Assembly (NCBI GenBank): GCA_964036295.1
Contig: OZ038462.1
Span: forward strand, 22,594,863 to 22,658,862
DNA from: Plumapathes pennacea
Lineage: Eukaryota > Cnidaria > Anthozoa > Antipatharia > Myriopathidae
DNA: 64,000 bases
Reading direction: 5' to 3'
In this document: piece after piece, positions 1 through 9,802 of the stretch
Layout: each line of letters opens with the position of its first letter
Numbering within the stretch: the first letter of the stretch is position 1
Made by a program: the position numbers and the translations under genes
The notes under the pieces: model-generated
Databases searched by the model: none
Told to the model about the DNA's origin: nothing
The model's input: only the letters and a program-made list of their open reading frames with translations

Positions 1-119
1 AGGTCACATGTTATGTGAAAACCAATCAGGAACTGGGGACGTTTTTGTGGCGCTCATTTAACGAACTTTGTTTGTGTCGATCGTCTTCGCCGGTTAGCTT
101 TGCTTCTTTTCGCTGGGAT

Positions 120-745
120 AGTCTTTTAATAGAGGAACGGATAACTCTCTATACTCCAAAATGAATTATCAGCCTCATATGCTGCTCGGAGGGTAGGCAA
201 AGAAGACATAACTTGCTGAACGATCGTTTTCAAGTCGATTACACACTGCAACATAATCTGATCAACATGGGGGACATCAGATCGCATCTCTGCAGAAATC
301 GGACCCTGAATGCTGGACGTGAGGTAAGATAACTCTATTTTGTTTGTTTCGATCCCGGGGCTACAAATGTTTTGATACAGTTGCTCTGATTCAGGCACAC
401 GCTTTGTGTTGAATGGAGTGCGACATGATTATGACTGTTTGGCAGCGCTATAATACGTCCACGCTTACAGATATCTTGTCTATTTCCATTGTGCTCCCTG
501 TACTGTTGTCTATTAAGTAAGTTAGCTGTTCGAATTCCACTATAATTATGCTTTGTATCAGACGGCGGCCGGTACAATTCAAATGTAGATAATTTAATCA
601 GAAAGTCTACATGCAAACGAAATATTGGGCATTCTCTATATTTTGCTAACCTGTAATTTTAATCCTTTATTCTTGAATGTAGGAAGAAGCGGGAATTTAT
701 GGAAGTGCAGATCAAGCCACACAGAAGATTGTCATAAAAAGTTGA
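120..745. other. Ambiguous small ORFs, no assigned gene
   Basis: On the plus strand, an ATG at 267 opens 19 codons ending at 323 before a GTAAG donor. An acceptor at 681-682 opens 20 in-phase codons to a stop at 743-745, and AATAAA lies near 922, so a 39-residue spliced ORF is possible. On the minus strand an overlapping open stretch (398-126, 90 codons) has a non-random look but no clear splice signals. The two cannot both be main coding frames. I recognise no family in either, so confidence that this is a gene is low. Confidence 0.15.
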
Positions 746-949
746 AGTCACAGGAAGCAAAGCCTGGCAGTTGAGTCTTGTTGAACAATACATCCTGTTA
801 CAAGTTCAGTACCAAGACCTACATGATTGATTAGAATCTTGCTTCATCACTGGTATCAGTTTGTAATGATATTTATGTTAATCATCTATAAATCACAGTA
901 CTGATTCATGCTATGAAGTCAATAAAATAAGTTAAAGTTTTGAATGTCT

Positions 950-1430
950 CATTAGTACACTATGAGTACATTTTGGGTACGTAGGAGATACAGTGTTGGT
1001 ATATTGTGGGTACATTTTTGGTATGTCATTGGTACACTATGGGTACATTTTGGGTATGTCATGAGTATACTATGGGTACACTTTGTGTATAGCTGAGGTA
1101 CATTTTAAGTGCAGTTTGGATACATTTAAGGTACATTTCAGATTCATTTCAGATATATTTTAGGAACTCTTTTGGTATATTATAGGTACCTCAGTAGGTA
1201 CATTCCAGGTACATTCGAGGTATGTTTTAGGTATGTTGAGTATGATGAAAGTGCTGGACCTGAAAGTACCTTTTAGGTGTCTCAGTCGAGGTACATTTTG
1301 GGTGGCGAAAAAAGCTACTTTAGAGATAGCTAAAAAATACCACCAAAAGGTTCAGGTTACATTTTAGGTACCTATTAGGTACATTTAGAGGTACCAAACA
1401 TGTACCTTTAATGTACCTAAAATTTCGCGT
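950..1430. repeat. Degenerate GGTACATTTTGGGTA-type tandem repeat
   Basis: About 480 bases are built from diverged copies of a 12-16 base unit around GGTACATTTT and GGGTAC (for example 1010-1080, 1190-1240, 1360-1400). Units vary in length and in base changes, as in an old minisatellite. No ORF crosses it. Confidence 0.7.
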
Positions 1431-1435
1431 GGCTT

Positions 1436-1870
1436 TAGCTTCTGACATTCTGCAGCCAAGTTATAACATTTATAGCACGGAAACCCTCTACTGGAAATCT
1501 ATCTGTGCATTATTTGTGTTAAGTTGATAATAAAAGACAAAATTTTCTCACAGGACCTGTACCACGGCGGCTTTTATATGGACAACACTTCATGCCCCTC
1601 CCCCCTCAGTAGTTTTTGCTACCTAGAGGGGGAACATTTTATTGACCTAATAAGATGGGCCGAACGGCTGTTACTCCAAACCGCCGACATAGAAGCTATT
1701 TGCATATATGCAAATAGCTTAAAAAACAAACACTTTGAAGAAAACGTCGACCACAAGGCGCAAAGTACACACAAATATGTCCCTTGCGTGACGAATCACG
1801 TGTCAGCGTCAGCTGTAGACAACGTGACACAGCGTGCTGTATTTAATTCAAACACTTTTTCGGCACATGA
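1436..1870 (+). repeat. Dispersed repeat R3, copy 1
   Basis: The stretch from 1436 closely matches 40468-40735 inside a ZMPSTE24 intron: shared start AGCTTCTGACATTCTG, shared CCCCTCCCCCCTCAG block, shared palindrome ending. It holds a near-perfect palindrome at 1693-1720 with ATTTGCAT on both arms. The open frame at 1524-1874 (116 codons) is not conserved in the second copy, so I do not call it a gene. Confidence 0.65.
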
Positions 1871-2128
1871 ATAAATATTCTTGTAAATAATATCAGTAGT
1901 GACCCTACCGGACAGATTTGGATTTATCAGAGAAATTCGAGTCTCTTTTAGTGAAGTCGTGGGAATTGCTCACTAAATTCACATGGCATGGGAACCTACA
2001 TATGATTGGCTGACCGCAGAGATAAGGCCCCTGAGATGTCAAAAAAGTTAGCATTTCTGGTCCTCTTGCCATGGAAGTCCGGATAAAAAACGGAAAGATT
2101 TTACTCCGAAAAAGTACGACCAAAAAGG

Positions 2129-2414
2129 CCCTGTTTACATGGAGGGAGGGTAACCCTCCAAGGAGGGACACCCTCCAAGAAGGGTCAGAAGATAGCCCCC
2201 CTTTATATGCCAAGCGTTATCCCTAGGGTTATCTCGCCAGGAGTCTGAAAGGAATCGCGCGGTCGCGAAATTTGAGATAGTAACCTGGCACCGCTAAACT
2301 TAGCCCCCCTGGGAGGGTAACCCTCCTTCGAGTGTTTACATGGCCAAAAGTTGTCCCTTCTAGGAGGGTGTCCCTCCTAGGAGGGTTACCCTCCTTCCAT
2401 GTAAACAGGGCCTA
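2129..2414. mobile_element. MITE-like element with GGCCCTGTTTACATGG ends
   Basis: The left end reads GGCCCTGTTTACATGGA followed by GGGAGGGTAACCCTCC. The right end (about 2382-2414) is its reverse complement, giving terminal inverted repeats of about 33 bases. The interior is made of further GGAGGG/CCCTCC palindromes. TACGAC occurs near both flanks but not directly against the ends, so the target duplication is unresolved. No coding capacity. Confidence 0.6.
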
Positions 2415-2572
2415 CGACAGCGAAAAGACCTAACACTGGAGTGAAGGACGTGGAGGTTATTATAGGGAACCGGCGGAAGAACAGAGTTTCAGTAACTGAA
2501 CAGAGACTGCTAGCCACGTGCGAAAAGTGCTGCAGTCAGACGCCGAAAGTGATTTGGGCTGTGGTTTGGGTG

Positions 2573-4130
2573 AAGTTTCGACCCGGGGGGACACTCATTA
2601 TAATTTTGGGTGGGGGTGTGCCGCCCGGTCCTGAAAACCTTTACCCTATTTCAGACCTGACTCCAAAAACGTATACCTATTTCAGACCTGACTCCAAAAT
2701 GTATACCCTATTTCAGACCTTTGTTTAGATATTTTTTGTTCTTTTGCAATGATTTCCGCTCTGTGTTTTCTTTATTTGCTGTGCGATGTCCTCGGCGACA
2801 TATTGCTCGCGGGGGCCTGGGGCCCAAGCAAGCTTAAAAACGCAAATTTTTATTTTTTTTTTTTTGTGGGTCGAGAATCAGCACACGGTGATTGGTTCAT
2901 ATTATCACGTGCTGGGCGATGACGTAATTGACTTCGCTAAACAACTCGAGATGTGGCCAGTGAATTGCTCGTTACTTGTGTGTAAAAGTTAACTGCATCC
3001 CATCCAAACTCAACACCATTTGGCTCTGTGGAATATACACGGATAAACTGGATTTTCGGGAACAATTTTGGCTCGCGTTCACCGCGGAAGCTTTGAGAAT
3101 AGCCGTAAACAAATATTTGATGGATACCGCTGTTGCCGATAAATATTTAGTCCCGACGAAACTTTCTGTGGCGATACGAAATACTTTTGGGAAGATAACA
3201 GGGCGAAAGCAGAAACCAAAGCTATGGTGACCTTTAGCCGTAGAACAATGGCGCTTTATGCTTTACTCTGTACATGACATCTGTTGCCTCATAAAATTCT
3301 TCTGCGTATCGTACGTTGCCTGTTGAAGTGTTTCTTTCATTCGATCATGCAGCCTTTGTTTCGCAATGCTCATTAAATACCAGAAATGAAAAATACACCG
3401 AAATAATTCTGAGGATTGAGTTTGCAGTCACAAATGGACTGAACACACTGTGAACAAAAGCGCAATAATATTGTAAACATCTCTCGTGTGACATTCCTCG
3501 CTTTCAATTTTATATTTGTTACAAAGCACGAATACTCGAAAGCCTGATAGAAGAAACGTATTGAGTTAATAAAAGAATACACATAAGTAGTGAAGCGAAA
3601 GCTGGATTAATCGTGGCCTCTGATTAGAAATAAGAGTCAAGGTCAAACTGTCATAATCGATTGTGCATAAAAAGATATGTCACGCATTCTCAAGATGCAG
3701 GGTCGCTCAACCTTTAAGAAGCAAGTGTAGGAGTGTTGTAATAATAATTTTTAGTTTAATCAAGGTGTCAAAAGAGCAGGCTGGTGTCAAATGCCAAGTT
3801 CTCTATACTGTGTGATATTTTTATGGTGAGAAACTGGAAGTCTCTCTTGGGAGTTTTGCTCTTGTCCCTACTTTCTATTTTATATTCTGGTCTCGACCCA
3901 ACTCACGCCGCGAGCTCACTGGCAAGGCCAGTCTAGTTTCTGTTAAAATTATACCTATCCCAGACAAAAAAGACAAAATCGATACCCTATTTCAGACCAA
4001 AAAGGCAAAATCAATACCCTATTTCAGACTAAAAATGCTTGAAAGCGATACCCTTGGGCGGCACGTACCTATATGGCTTATATATGGGAGTACCCCAACC
4101 CCCTCCCCCCCCGGGAGTTTCGATCAGAAG
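2573..4130. mobile_element. TIR element with CCCGGGGGG ends and subterminal repeats
   Basis: The left end (2573-2630: TTTCGACCCGGGGGG, then GTGCCGCCC) is matched inversely by the right end (GGGCGGCAC at about 4058, then CCCGGGAGTTTCGAT near 4110). Inside each end lie short direct repeats of TACCCTATTTCAGAC (2643-2720 and 3950-4030). The middle is occupied by a copy of R1 (2800-3935), so the structure is nested. No transposase ORF, so it is probably non-autonomous. Confidence 0.5.
2800..3935 (-). repeat. Repeat R1, copy a (minus orientation)
   Basis: R1 is a dispersed family of about 1.1 kb. One end carries CTAGACTGGC-TTGCCAGTGAGCTCGCGGCG and the other carries GGGCCCCAGGCCCCCGCGAGC. This copy runs in minus orientation between 2806 and 3935. 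Other copies or parts are at 5290-5403 plus 9803-10490, 10485-11040, 15780-16230, 28110-28300 and 37272-38765. Open frames inside it (for example 3373-3582 minus) recur between copies but carry no recognisable domain. Its class is unknown. Confidence 0.65.
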
Positions 4131-4920
4131 TGTTCAAATTTCATGCGTTGTCCAGAACAGATCACAGCGGCCGATTTGTGCGTCAGGACGCAGTTATGAG
4201 ATGGCGTTTACATTCAAACGCGTGTTTGCATCGATCAACTCTTGATTCAAATAGGAGGTGGTATGCCCTTTCGACTACGCTATGTGGCTGCAACGCAACC
4301 CAACAACAAGGTTTGCTCCGCTCAAATACTAAATTTGCACGTTTTTCATTGGATATACAGTATGTTTGATTTCGTCTCGGCAACTGACATTCAACCAGGA
4401 CAAGGACTAACGACAAGATTCATTGTGGTTTTCGGTACAAGAGAAACCGTATATTTTCCGTTGTTTTCGTTGTTTATATTTTGGTGCCCGCGCATCACAA
4501 GCTTAGGAATTTACGCCTTTAATTCTGATGGAACTTCGACTAAACTAACGCTTTGTCATTCGACTTACTGTTCATTCTGTTTGAAGAATATTGAAATATG
4601 TCGCTTTGACGAAGGGCTAGCGCTCGAAGCGTCAGCTATTGTCTCTTTTACGGCGTTCCATTACCCTCATCAACACCTAGTTGATACACCAGTTACAGAT
4701 ATGATTTGCCGGATATACCATCGTAAGTTTGTTGGTCCTGACTCTTAAGTTACTTACCGAAACTTCAAGCAACCAGTATCAATGTCTTTAGTCTTGTTTT
4801 GCGTTGTTGTTTGGGGTTTGCGTGCTTTACACTTTTGCTTGGTCCAATCAGAGGCAACATATTGTACTGACTTAATGACTATTATGTTTAATGCACTAGG
4901 AAACTGTTTGTCTGTTTCCT
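4131..4920. other. No recognisable gene
   Basis: A 168-codon open frame (4242-4748, plus) has no domain, repeat or composition suggesting coding, and has no visible splice or polyadenylation context. I see nothing else here. Confidence 0.4.
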
Positions 4921-5195
4921 TTAGGCCCTTGTCAAACGGTCACAACAGTTGTTTCAAAATTCTCTCAACATTGTTGAGACATGTTGAGAGATGTTGAGAA
5001 CGTGCCGTGTTAAACGGTCTCAAAATTTCTAGAACAAAAGAAGTGTTGAGGCGATGTTGAGTTTAAACAAAACCCAAACTCTTCTTACATGTCTCAACAA
5101 TGTTGAGAGGGGGTGTCAAACGGCCTCAACACCGGCTCTTAACAATGTTGAGAGAATGTTGAGACAAATGTTGTGACTGTTTGACAGGACGTAAA
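4921..5195. mobile_element. Palindromic MITE rich in CAACATTGTTGAG
   Basis: The left end GTCAAACGGTCACAAC (about 4930) is matched inversely by GTTGTGACTGTTTGAC (about 5173-5188). Between them are many copies of the self-complementary motif CAACATTGTTGAGA. This is a non-coding foldback-type element. Confidence 0.65.
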
Positions 5196-5289
5196 GGTTC
5201 CCACGCATCACATAAAAATAGCAGCATAACAATGTAGTTCTGGAAGCTTCTGGAATAACGCCTGACTGCGTTTTGAACTTTGCATATTA

Positions 5290-5403
5290 ACTAGACTGGC
5301 GTTGCCAGTAAGCTCGTGGCGTTAGTTGGGTCGAGAGCAGAATAAAATTAGACTGGCCTTGCCAGTGAGCTCGCGGCGTGAGTTTGGTCGAGACCAGAAT
5401 ATA
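5290..5403 (+). repeat. R1 left-end fragments, broken by the DIRS-like insertion
   Basis: Two tandem copies of the R1 end (5290-5346 and 5347-5403) read AGACTGGC-TTGCCAGT, GAGCTCGCGGCG and GAGACCAGAATATA. The R1 sequence that normally follows, AAAATGGAAAGT, resumes only near 9807. The intervening 4.4 kb is the retrotransposon. Confidence 0.7.
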
Positions 5404-5579
5404 AATGAATTTTGTCACGTTTGGAATGCACGCTTGTCGTGGTAGTTCGGACGTGTTGGTATTCATTCTGTACATAGTTGTGAAGCGTGCATGATTATTT
5501 GTGAGAAGGTACGGTATATAAGGCTTGTTTCACAAGCAAGTGTCACTCGACGGCATCTCTCGTTTACCTTCCGTCAAAT

Positions 5580-6386
5580 ATGGTCGAAAAGGGCAGTGAT
5601 TTTTCATTATTACACCCTGCACAAGGAAGCCAAGAAGATAACGGCTTATCTGGTGAAGAAACGATAAACTTAATTTCCCGCCTCCTCGACTCAAAGCTCG
5701 ACCAGAAGTTTACTCAGTTTCAACGCGGCCTCGAGCAGAAGGAGCTTGCGACTACCTCTCAGATCAAGAAATTGAGAACAGAAGCGAAGGCTGCCAGCAG
5801 TTTTCAGTTCAAGGGAAACAAGTTGCAGTTTGAATTCAATGCGAGTTTGTTGGACTCGGTTAACTCAGCATCCGCTCATCTGCTGGAAGGCAACTTAACC
5901 GGAGTTAGTCAAGAACTGGAAAACGCCAAAGCCTTGCTGAACAAGCGCAATAAAGCTATACGTTTTGCCGACAAGAGTCCGGCTGGTTGGACGGCGGTTG
6001 AAGAGTACGAATCCGACGATTTAGCTGACGATTCAGAGGATGAAAAGAAACTTCGAGCAGCAGAAAGAAGGGCGCTTTCCAAGCTTCGTGGGCGTAAGCA
6101 ATCTCGGAGTGCTGTTCAAAACCGTTTTAAGTCTCCTCAGGATGCGTTCCACGTGGCTGGCAACTCTAACCGCCCTGCGGCTCCTCAGCTTTTTCGGCCC
6201 CAACATTTTCGTCAGCAGTCTTTTCGCCACCAGCCTTTTCGTATCAGACAACCCCAGTCTTCTGACAAGTGTTTCAACTGTGGCCAGTTCGGACACTGGG
6301 CAAATTTGCCATTTTGCCCAAACTTCAGTCAGCCATCCAACAACAGTTCCTTGCCTGGTACCTACACCTCCACTGTCAGCAAGTAG
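5580..6386 (+). CDS. Gag-like protein of the DIRS-like element
   Basis: The 268-residue ORF opens with an ATG just after a TATATAAGG box (about 5515). The N-terminal half is helical and charged (residues 25-70 likely coiled coil). Residues 130-175 are acidic then basic. Residues 180-225 are rich in Q, F, R and P. A zinc knuckle at about 6268-6316 has spacing C-X2-C-X4-H-X6-C, where the classic retroviral form ends H-X4-C. A nucleic-acid-binding structural role is inferred from position and the knuckle. It overlaps the next ORF by 346 bases in the +1 frame, so the RT could be made by frameshifting or by independent initiation. Confidence 0.75.
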   Translation: MVEKGSDFSLLHPAQGSQEDNGLSGEETINLISRLLDSKLDQKFTQFQRGLEQKELATTSQIKKLRTEAKAASSFQFKGNKLQFEFNASLLDSVNSASAHLLEGNLTGVSQELENAKALLNKRNKAIRFADKSPAGWTAVEEYESDDLADDSEDEKKLRAAERRALSKLRGRKQSRSAVQNRFKSPQDAFHVAGNSNRPAAPQLFRPQHFRQQSFRHQPFRIRQPQSSDKCFNCGQFGHWANLPFCPNFSQPSNNSSLPGTYTSTVSK

Positions 6387-8175
6387 TGGAACGATAAAGA
6401 GACTTGGACCAGATGAGTATTCTTGTTTTGTTATAGATTTGTGCTCCACTTCTGGTCTTGAGGAAAAGGACTTATTAGAACGTAGTTATGCGGATTATGT
6501 AGAAGGTTCTGATTCTGTCATTGTTAAGGGAAGGCTTAGAATTAATGTCAAATTTTGGGAGAGTATTGGTGCTTCGCAATTTATTCTTAGCGTTATCAAG
6601 GAAGGTTATAAGATTCCGTTTTACTATACTCCTACGCCAATTCAGCTTCAAAACAACAAGTCTGCCCTGCAGAATTCTGATTTTGTTTTAAGTGCCATCA
6701 CCGATCTTCTTAAAGTTGGTTCGGTCGTAGAGTGTCGTTTTCCGCCGACGGTTGTCAACCCCTTGTCAGTATCTGTTCAGCCTAATGAGAAGAAAAGGCT
6801 CATCTTGGATCTTAGGCACGTCAATTTTTTTGTTAAGAAGTCTAGGATTAAGTTTGAAGATGCCAAATCATTCTTAGAGTGTTTGTTAGCCAGTCCTTAC
6901 GCCTGGGCTTGCTCGTTCGATATCAAATCGGGTTATCATCATATCGAAATTTTTGAACCCGATCAACAATATTTGGGTTTTGCTTGGATTTTCGGAGGCG
7001 TTATAAAGTATTTCAAATTTACGGTTTTACCGTTTGGACTCTCTGTTGGACCATATATTTTTTCTAAAGTCATGAGACCGTTAGTGAAATATTGGCGCTC
7101 TAAGGCATTGAGCATTGTTGTTTATCTGGACGATGGTATTTCTGCGGCACAAAGTTTTTCCAAATGTAATGAGCACTCACTCCTTGTTAACTCAGATCTT
7201 TTTAAATCCGGTTTTGTACCCAACAAAGACAAGTGCCACTGGGTTCCCACTCAGATCATCTGTTGGCTGGGTATTTTGTGGAATTTTTACAACAATTGTA
7301 TATCTATACCACCGGATAAGATTTCTCGAATTCTCCAGGAAGTGGGAGAAATTTTGTTGTGCAAAAGCGTTTCAGCGAGGAAACTTGCTCGTGTTACTGG
7401 AAAAATAACCTCAAATTCTTTGGTTGTTGGTAATTTTTGTAAGCTCATGACAAAAGCTCTGCACCGGTTAATTGAAGCTAGAAAAGGTTGGGATTTGCAG
7501 GTGGTTTTGGATTCTGATGTTCTTACAGAACTTAAATTTTGGCACGAGCATTTGCAGAGCCTAAATTCTAGACCTATATGGAGGAAACATCTCTTGCCTT
7601 CGCGGGTTGTTTATTCCGACGCTAGTAAGGTGGGTTGTGCGGCCTTTATATGTATGAATGATAGTCCAGTTTCGCACAAAAACTGGGACGCGATTGAAAT
7701 GCAACAAAGTTCCACATGGAGAGAGCTTATGTCTGTCAAACACGCATTGCAGAGTTTTGTCCAGTTGCTGAAAGAAAACTATGTGAAGTGGTACACGGAT
7801 AACCAGGGCGTTGCTACCATTGTTAAGTCGGGCAGCACTAAGGCTCACCTGCATAAGCTCGCCATGGACATTTTTTGGCTTTGTAAGGAACACAATGTTA
7901 TTATCGATATTGAGTGGATTCCGCGTTCAGAGAATGAGGTTGCTGATTATTTGAGTAAGGTTGTTGATTTTGACAACTGGAGTATCAAGGATTCGTATTT
8001 TCGGGCTGTTGATTCCACTTGGGGGCCATTTACAGTCGACTGTTTTGCCAATTCCGTTAATACTAAAGTTCCTAGGTTTTATTCGTTATTTTATCAACCT
8101 GGTAGCTTGGGCGTAGACTGTCTTGCCTTCGATTGGGCTCAGGAAAATTGTTGGCTTGTTCCCCAGGTTATTTGA
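6040..8175 (+). CDS. Reverse transcriptase-RNase H (MT-like tail)
   Basis: The open frame is 711 codons. The part overlapping gag (to about 6386) is probably not translated as RT. Recognisable RT sequence starts near 6600. RT motifs include LILDLRHVN (about 6798-6824), SFDIKSGYHH (about 6915) and the catalytic YLDDG (about 7120). The RNase H region follows (YSDAS at about 7612, WRELM at about 7720, YTDNQ at about 7792, with a late ADYLS at about 7945). The C-terminus (about 8020-8165: VDCFAN, N-K-PRF, DW, WLVP) resembles the phage-type Dam methyltransferase segment of DIRS-group proteins. The frame breaks near 8165, and matching sequence continues to 8433 in a shifted frame, implying two single-base losses. 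Product: RNA-templated DNA synthesis for the element. Confidence 0.85.
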   Translation: MKRNFEQQKEGRFPSFVGVSNLGVLFKTVLSLLRMRSTWLATLTALRLLSFFGPNIFVSSLFATSLFVSDNPSLLTSVSTVASSDTGQICHFAQTSVSHPTTVPCLVPTPPLSASSGTIKRLGPDEYSCFVIDLCSTSGLEEKDLLERSYADYVEGSDSVIVKGRLRINVKFWESIGASQFILSVIKEGYKIPFYYTPTPIQLQNNKSALQNSDFVLSAITDLLKVGSVVECRFPPTVVNPLSVSVQPNEKKRLILDLRHVNFFVKKSRIKFEDAKSFLECLLASPYAWACSFDIKSGYHHIEIFEPDQQYLGFAWIFGGVIKYFKFTVLPFGLSVGPYIFSKVMRPLVKYWRSKALSIVVYLDDGISAAQSFSKCNEHSLLVNSDLFKSGFVPNKDKCHWVPTQIICWLGILWNFYNNCISIPPDKISRILQEVGEILLCKSVSARKLARVTGKITSNSLVVGNFCKLMTKALHRLIEARKGWDLQVVLDSDVLTELKFWHEHLQSLNSRPIWRKHLLPSRVVYSDASKVGCAAFICMNDSPVSHKNWDAIEMQQSSTWRELMSVKHALQSFVQLLKENYVKWYTDNQGVATIVKSGSTKAHLHKLAMDIFWLCKEHNVIIDIEWIPRSENEVADYLSKVVDFDNWSIKDSYFRAVDSTWGPFTVDCFANSVNTKVPRFYSLFYQPGSLGVDCLAFDWAQENCWLVPQVI

Positions 8176-8220
8176 TCCCTCGCGTTCTTATGCATTTTCT
8201 AAATTGTCACTCAAGGTGTT

Positions 8221-8433
8221 TTGGTCGTTCCGTTCTGGCCTTATTTAATTCAGCCGAACGGCGTTTTTAGGAAATTTGTTGTTGACTATTTGTTCGTTCA
8301 GGATGGTAGCAGTGTTTTTGTTCAAGGCACGAACAAGCAAACAATTTTTGGTTCGCCTTCTTTCAGTACTCCGGTGTTCTTTTTGAAATTCGATGGCACT
8401 CAAATTTCACTGGTCCACTGGGACAAAGGTTAA
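8221..8433 (+). pseudogene. Frameshifted C-terminal tail of the RT/MT ORF
   Basis: This 70-codon frame begins GVLVVPFWP and continues to a stop. It is the segment that normally follows WLVPP...LIPR in DIRS/Ngaro-type ORFs, but it is out of frame with the 6040-8175 ORF. One base appears lost in a C run near 8162 and another near 8217. This could be real decay or homopolymer sequencing error. Confidence 0.55.
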
Positions 8434-8548
8434 TCTTTAAAGCATTGTTTCCGCTGGGACAAAGAGCTTATTGTTTGTATCTCATTGGTCCACTGGGACC
8501 TTATGAATACTATAGCTCCACTGGGACCTTGTACTTGGTGTTGATTTT

Positions 8549-9655
8549 TTGGCACGTACATGCCGCAGTTTGTTGCAGAGGCAATTTTTTACGTTGTTAA
8601 TGTACATTCTTTCACTTATTTTTTTGTTTGCCTGTTTATCCTTACAAGGTGCAAGAGCTTCGTCGGCGTTTGCTGTATCCTTTAGGGATCCCGAACTTAG
8701 CCGTTTGGCAAGTTGTTTGCCCTTCCGTACTTTAGGAGCAAAAGCTGACTCCACTACTGAGCGTTATTCAAGAGCTTTTGAAAAGTTTAGGCTTTGGGCT
8801 ACCAGTTATAAAGAAATTAGTGTTCTTCCAACTAATGAACTGTCTGTTGCTACTTACTTAGAGTCTTTACTTCAAAGTAAATCCTCATACCCGGCCTTAG
8901 AAGCCGCTGTGTATGGCATTCGTTGGGCGCATAATATTTACGGATTTTCTAATCCTTGCGAGTCTAATCTTGTTAAAAGTATTCTAGAATCCGCAAATAG
9001 AAGTCTTTCTAGACCTATAGTTAAAAAGGAACCTGTTACGCCTGACATGATATTGAATATATGTCAGAAGTTTGCCTCAGATAATGCTAGTTTGTCTGAT
9101 TTACGTACTGCCGCTATTTGTGTCACAGCTTATGCCGGTTTTTTACGCTTTAATGAACTGGCTTATTTACGATGTTGCGATGTAAAGTTTTCTGATGATA
9201 AATATGTTGAACTGTACATAGCTAAGAGCAAGACCGATATTTATAGAAATGGAAATGCTGTTGTATTGGCCAAAACTGGTCATGTTACTTGCCCATTTAA
9301 CTTGTTAAGTAGGTATGTCCAGGTTGCTAGCATTGATCTTTCATCTGACTTGAAATTTTTTCGTACGTTACAATTTTCAAGATCTAAGGCTTCTTATAGT
9401 TTAAGGAGCACGGGTATCTCTTATACCCGCACTCGAGAGGTAGTTTTGGATGCTTTTTCTCAGCTAGGTTTTTGTCCCAAATTATTTGGTCTCCACAGTC
9501 TTAGATCAGGAGGCGCTACTGCTGCTGCCAACGCAGGCGTTAATGATGGATTGTTTAAGCGCCATGGTCGGTGGCGATCTGATAAAGCTAAGGATGGTTA
9601 CGTCAAGGATAGTTTAGACGCCATGCTTTCAGTTTCTAAAAGCTTGGAACTTTAG
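8549..9655 (+). CDS. Tyrosine recombinase of the DIRS-like element
   Basis: The ORF has 368 codons. The catalytic domain shows the tyrosine recombinase residues in order: R in AGFLRFNEL (about 9150), the H-x-x-R box in LHSLRSGGAT (about 9493), the second H/W box in RHGRWRS (about 9560) and the nucleophile Y in DGYVKDS (about 9598). The N-terminal part (residues 60-150) matches the usual helical core-binding domain. It would integrate the circular cDNA without target duplication. The exact start is uncertain, because the first 40 residues are hydrophobic and unlike the family. Confidence 0.9.
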   Translation: MARTCRSLLQRQFFTLLMYILSLIFLFACLSLQGARASSAFAVSFRDPELSRLASCLPFRTLGAKADSTTERYSRAFEKFRLWATSYKEISVLPTNELSVATYLESLLQSKSSYPALEAAVYGIRWAHNIYGFSNPCESNLVKSILESANRSLSRPIVKKEPVTPDMILNICQKFASDNASLSDLRTAAICVTAYAGFLRFNELAYLRCCDVKFSDDKYVELYIAKSKTDIYRNGNAVVLAKTGHVTCPFNLLSRYVQVASIDLSSDLKFFRTLQFSRSKASYSLRSTGISYTRTREVVLDAFSQLGFCPKLFGLHSLRSGGATAAANAGVNDGLFKRHGRWRSDKAKDGYVKDSLDAMLSVSKSLEL

Positions 9656-9802
9656 TGTGTCGTCCTTTCTCTTTCTTTATATTCGATAATGGGGGCGATA
9701 GTCTAGCTATCAATAAACGAGATGCCCATTCCTGATTCTTGTATGTTTGATGGTAATTAGTGTCAAAATGATTTGTTCTCGTTTCACTGCAGAGTGATTA
9801 GA

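Noticed and set aside
4242-4748. 168-codon ORF
   Set aside because: No domain, no splice or polyadenylation context, and neighbouring repeats. Probably chance.
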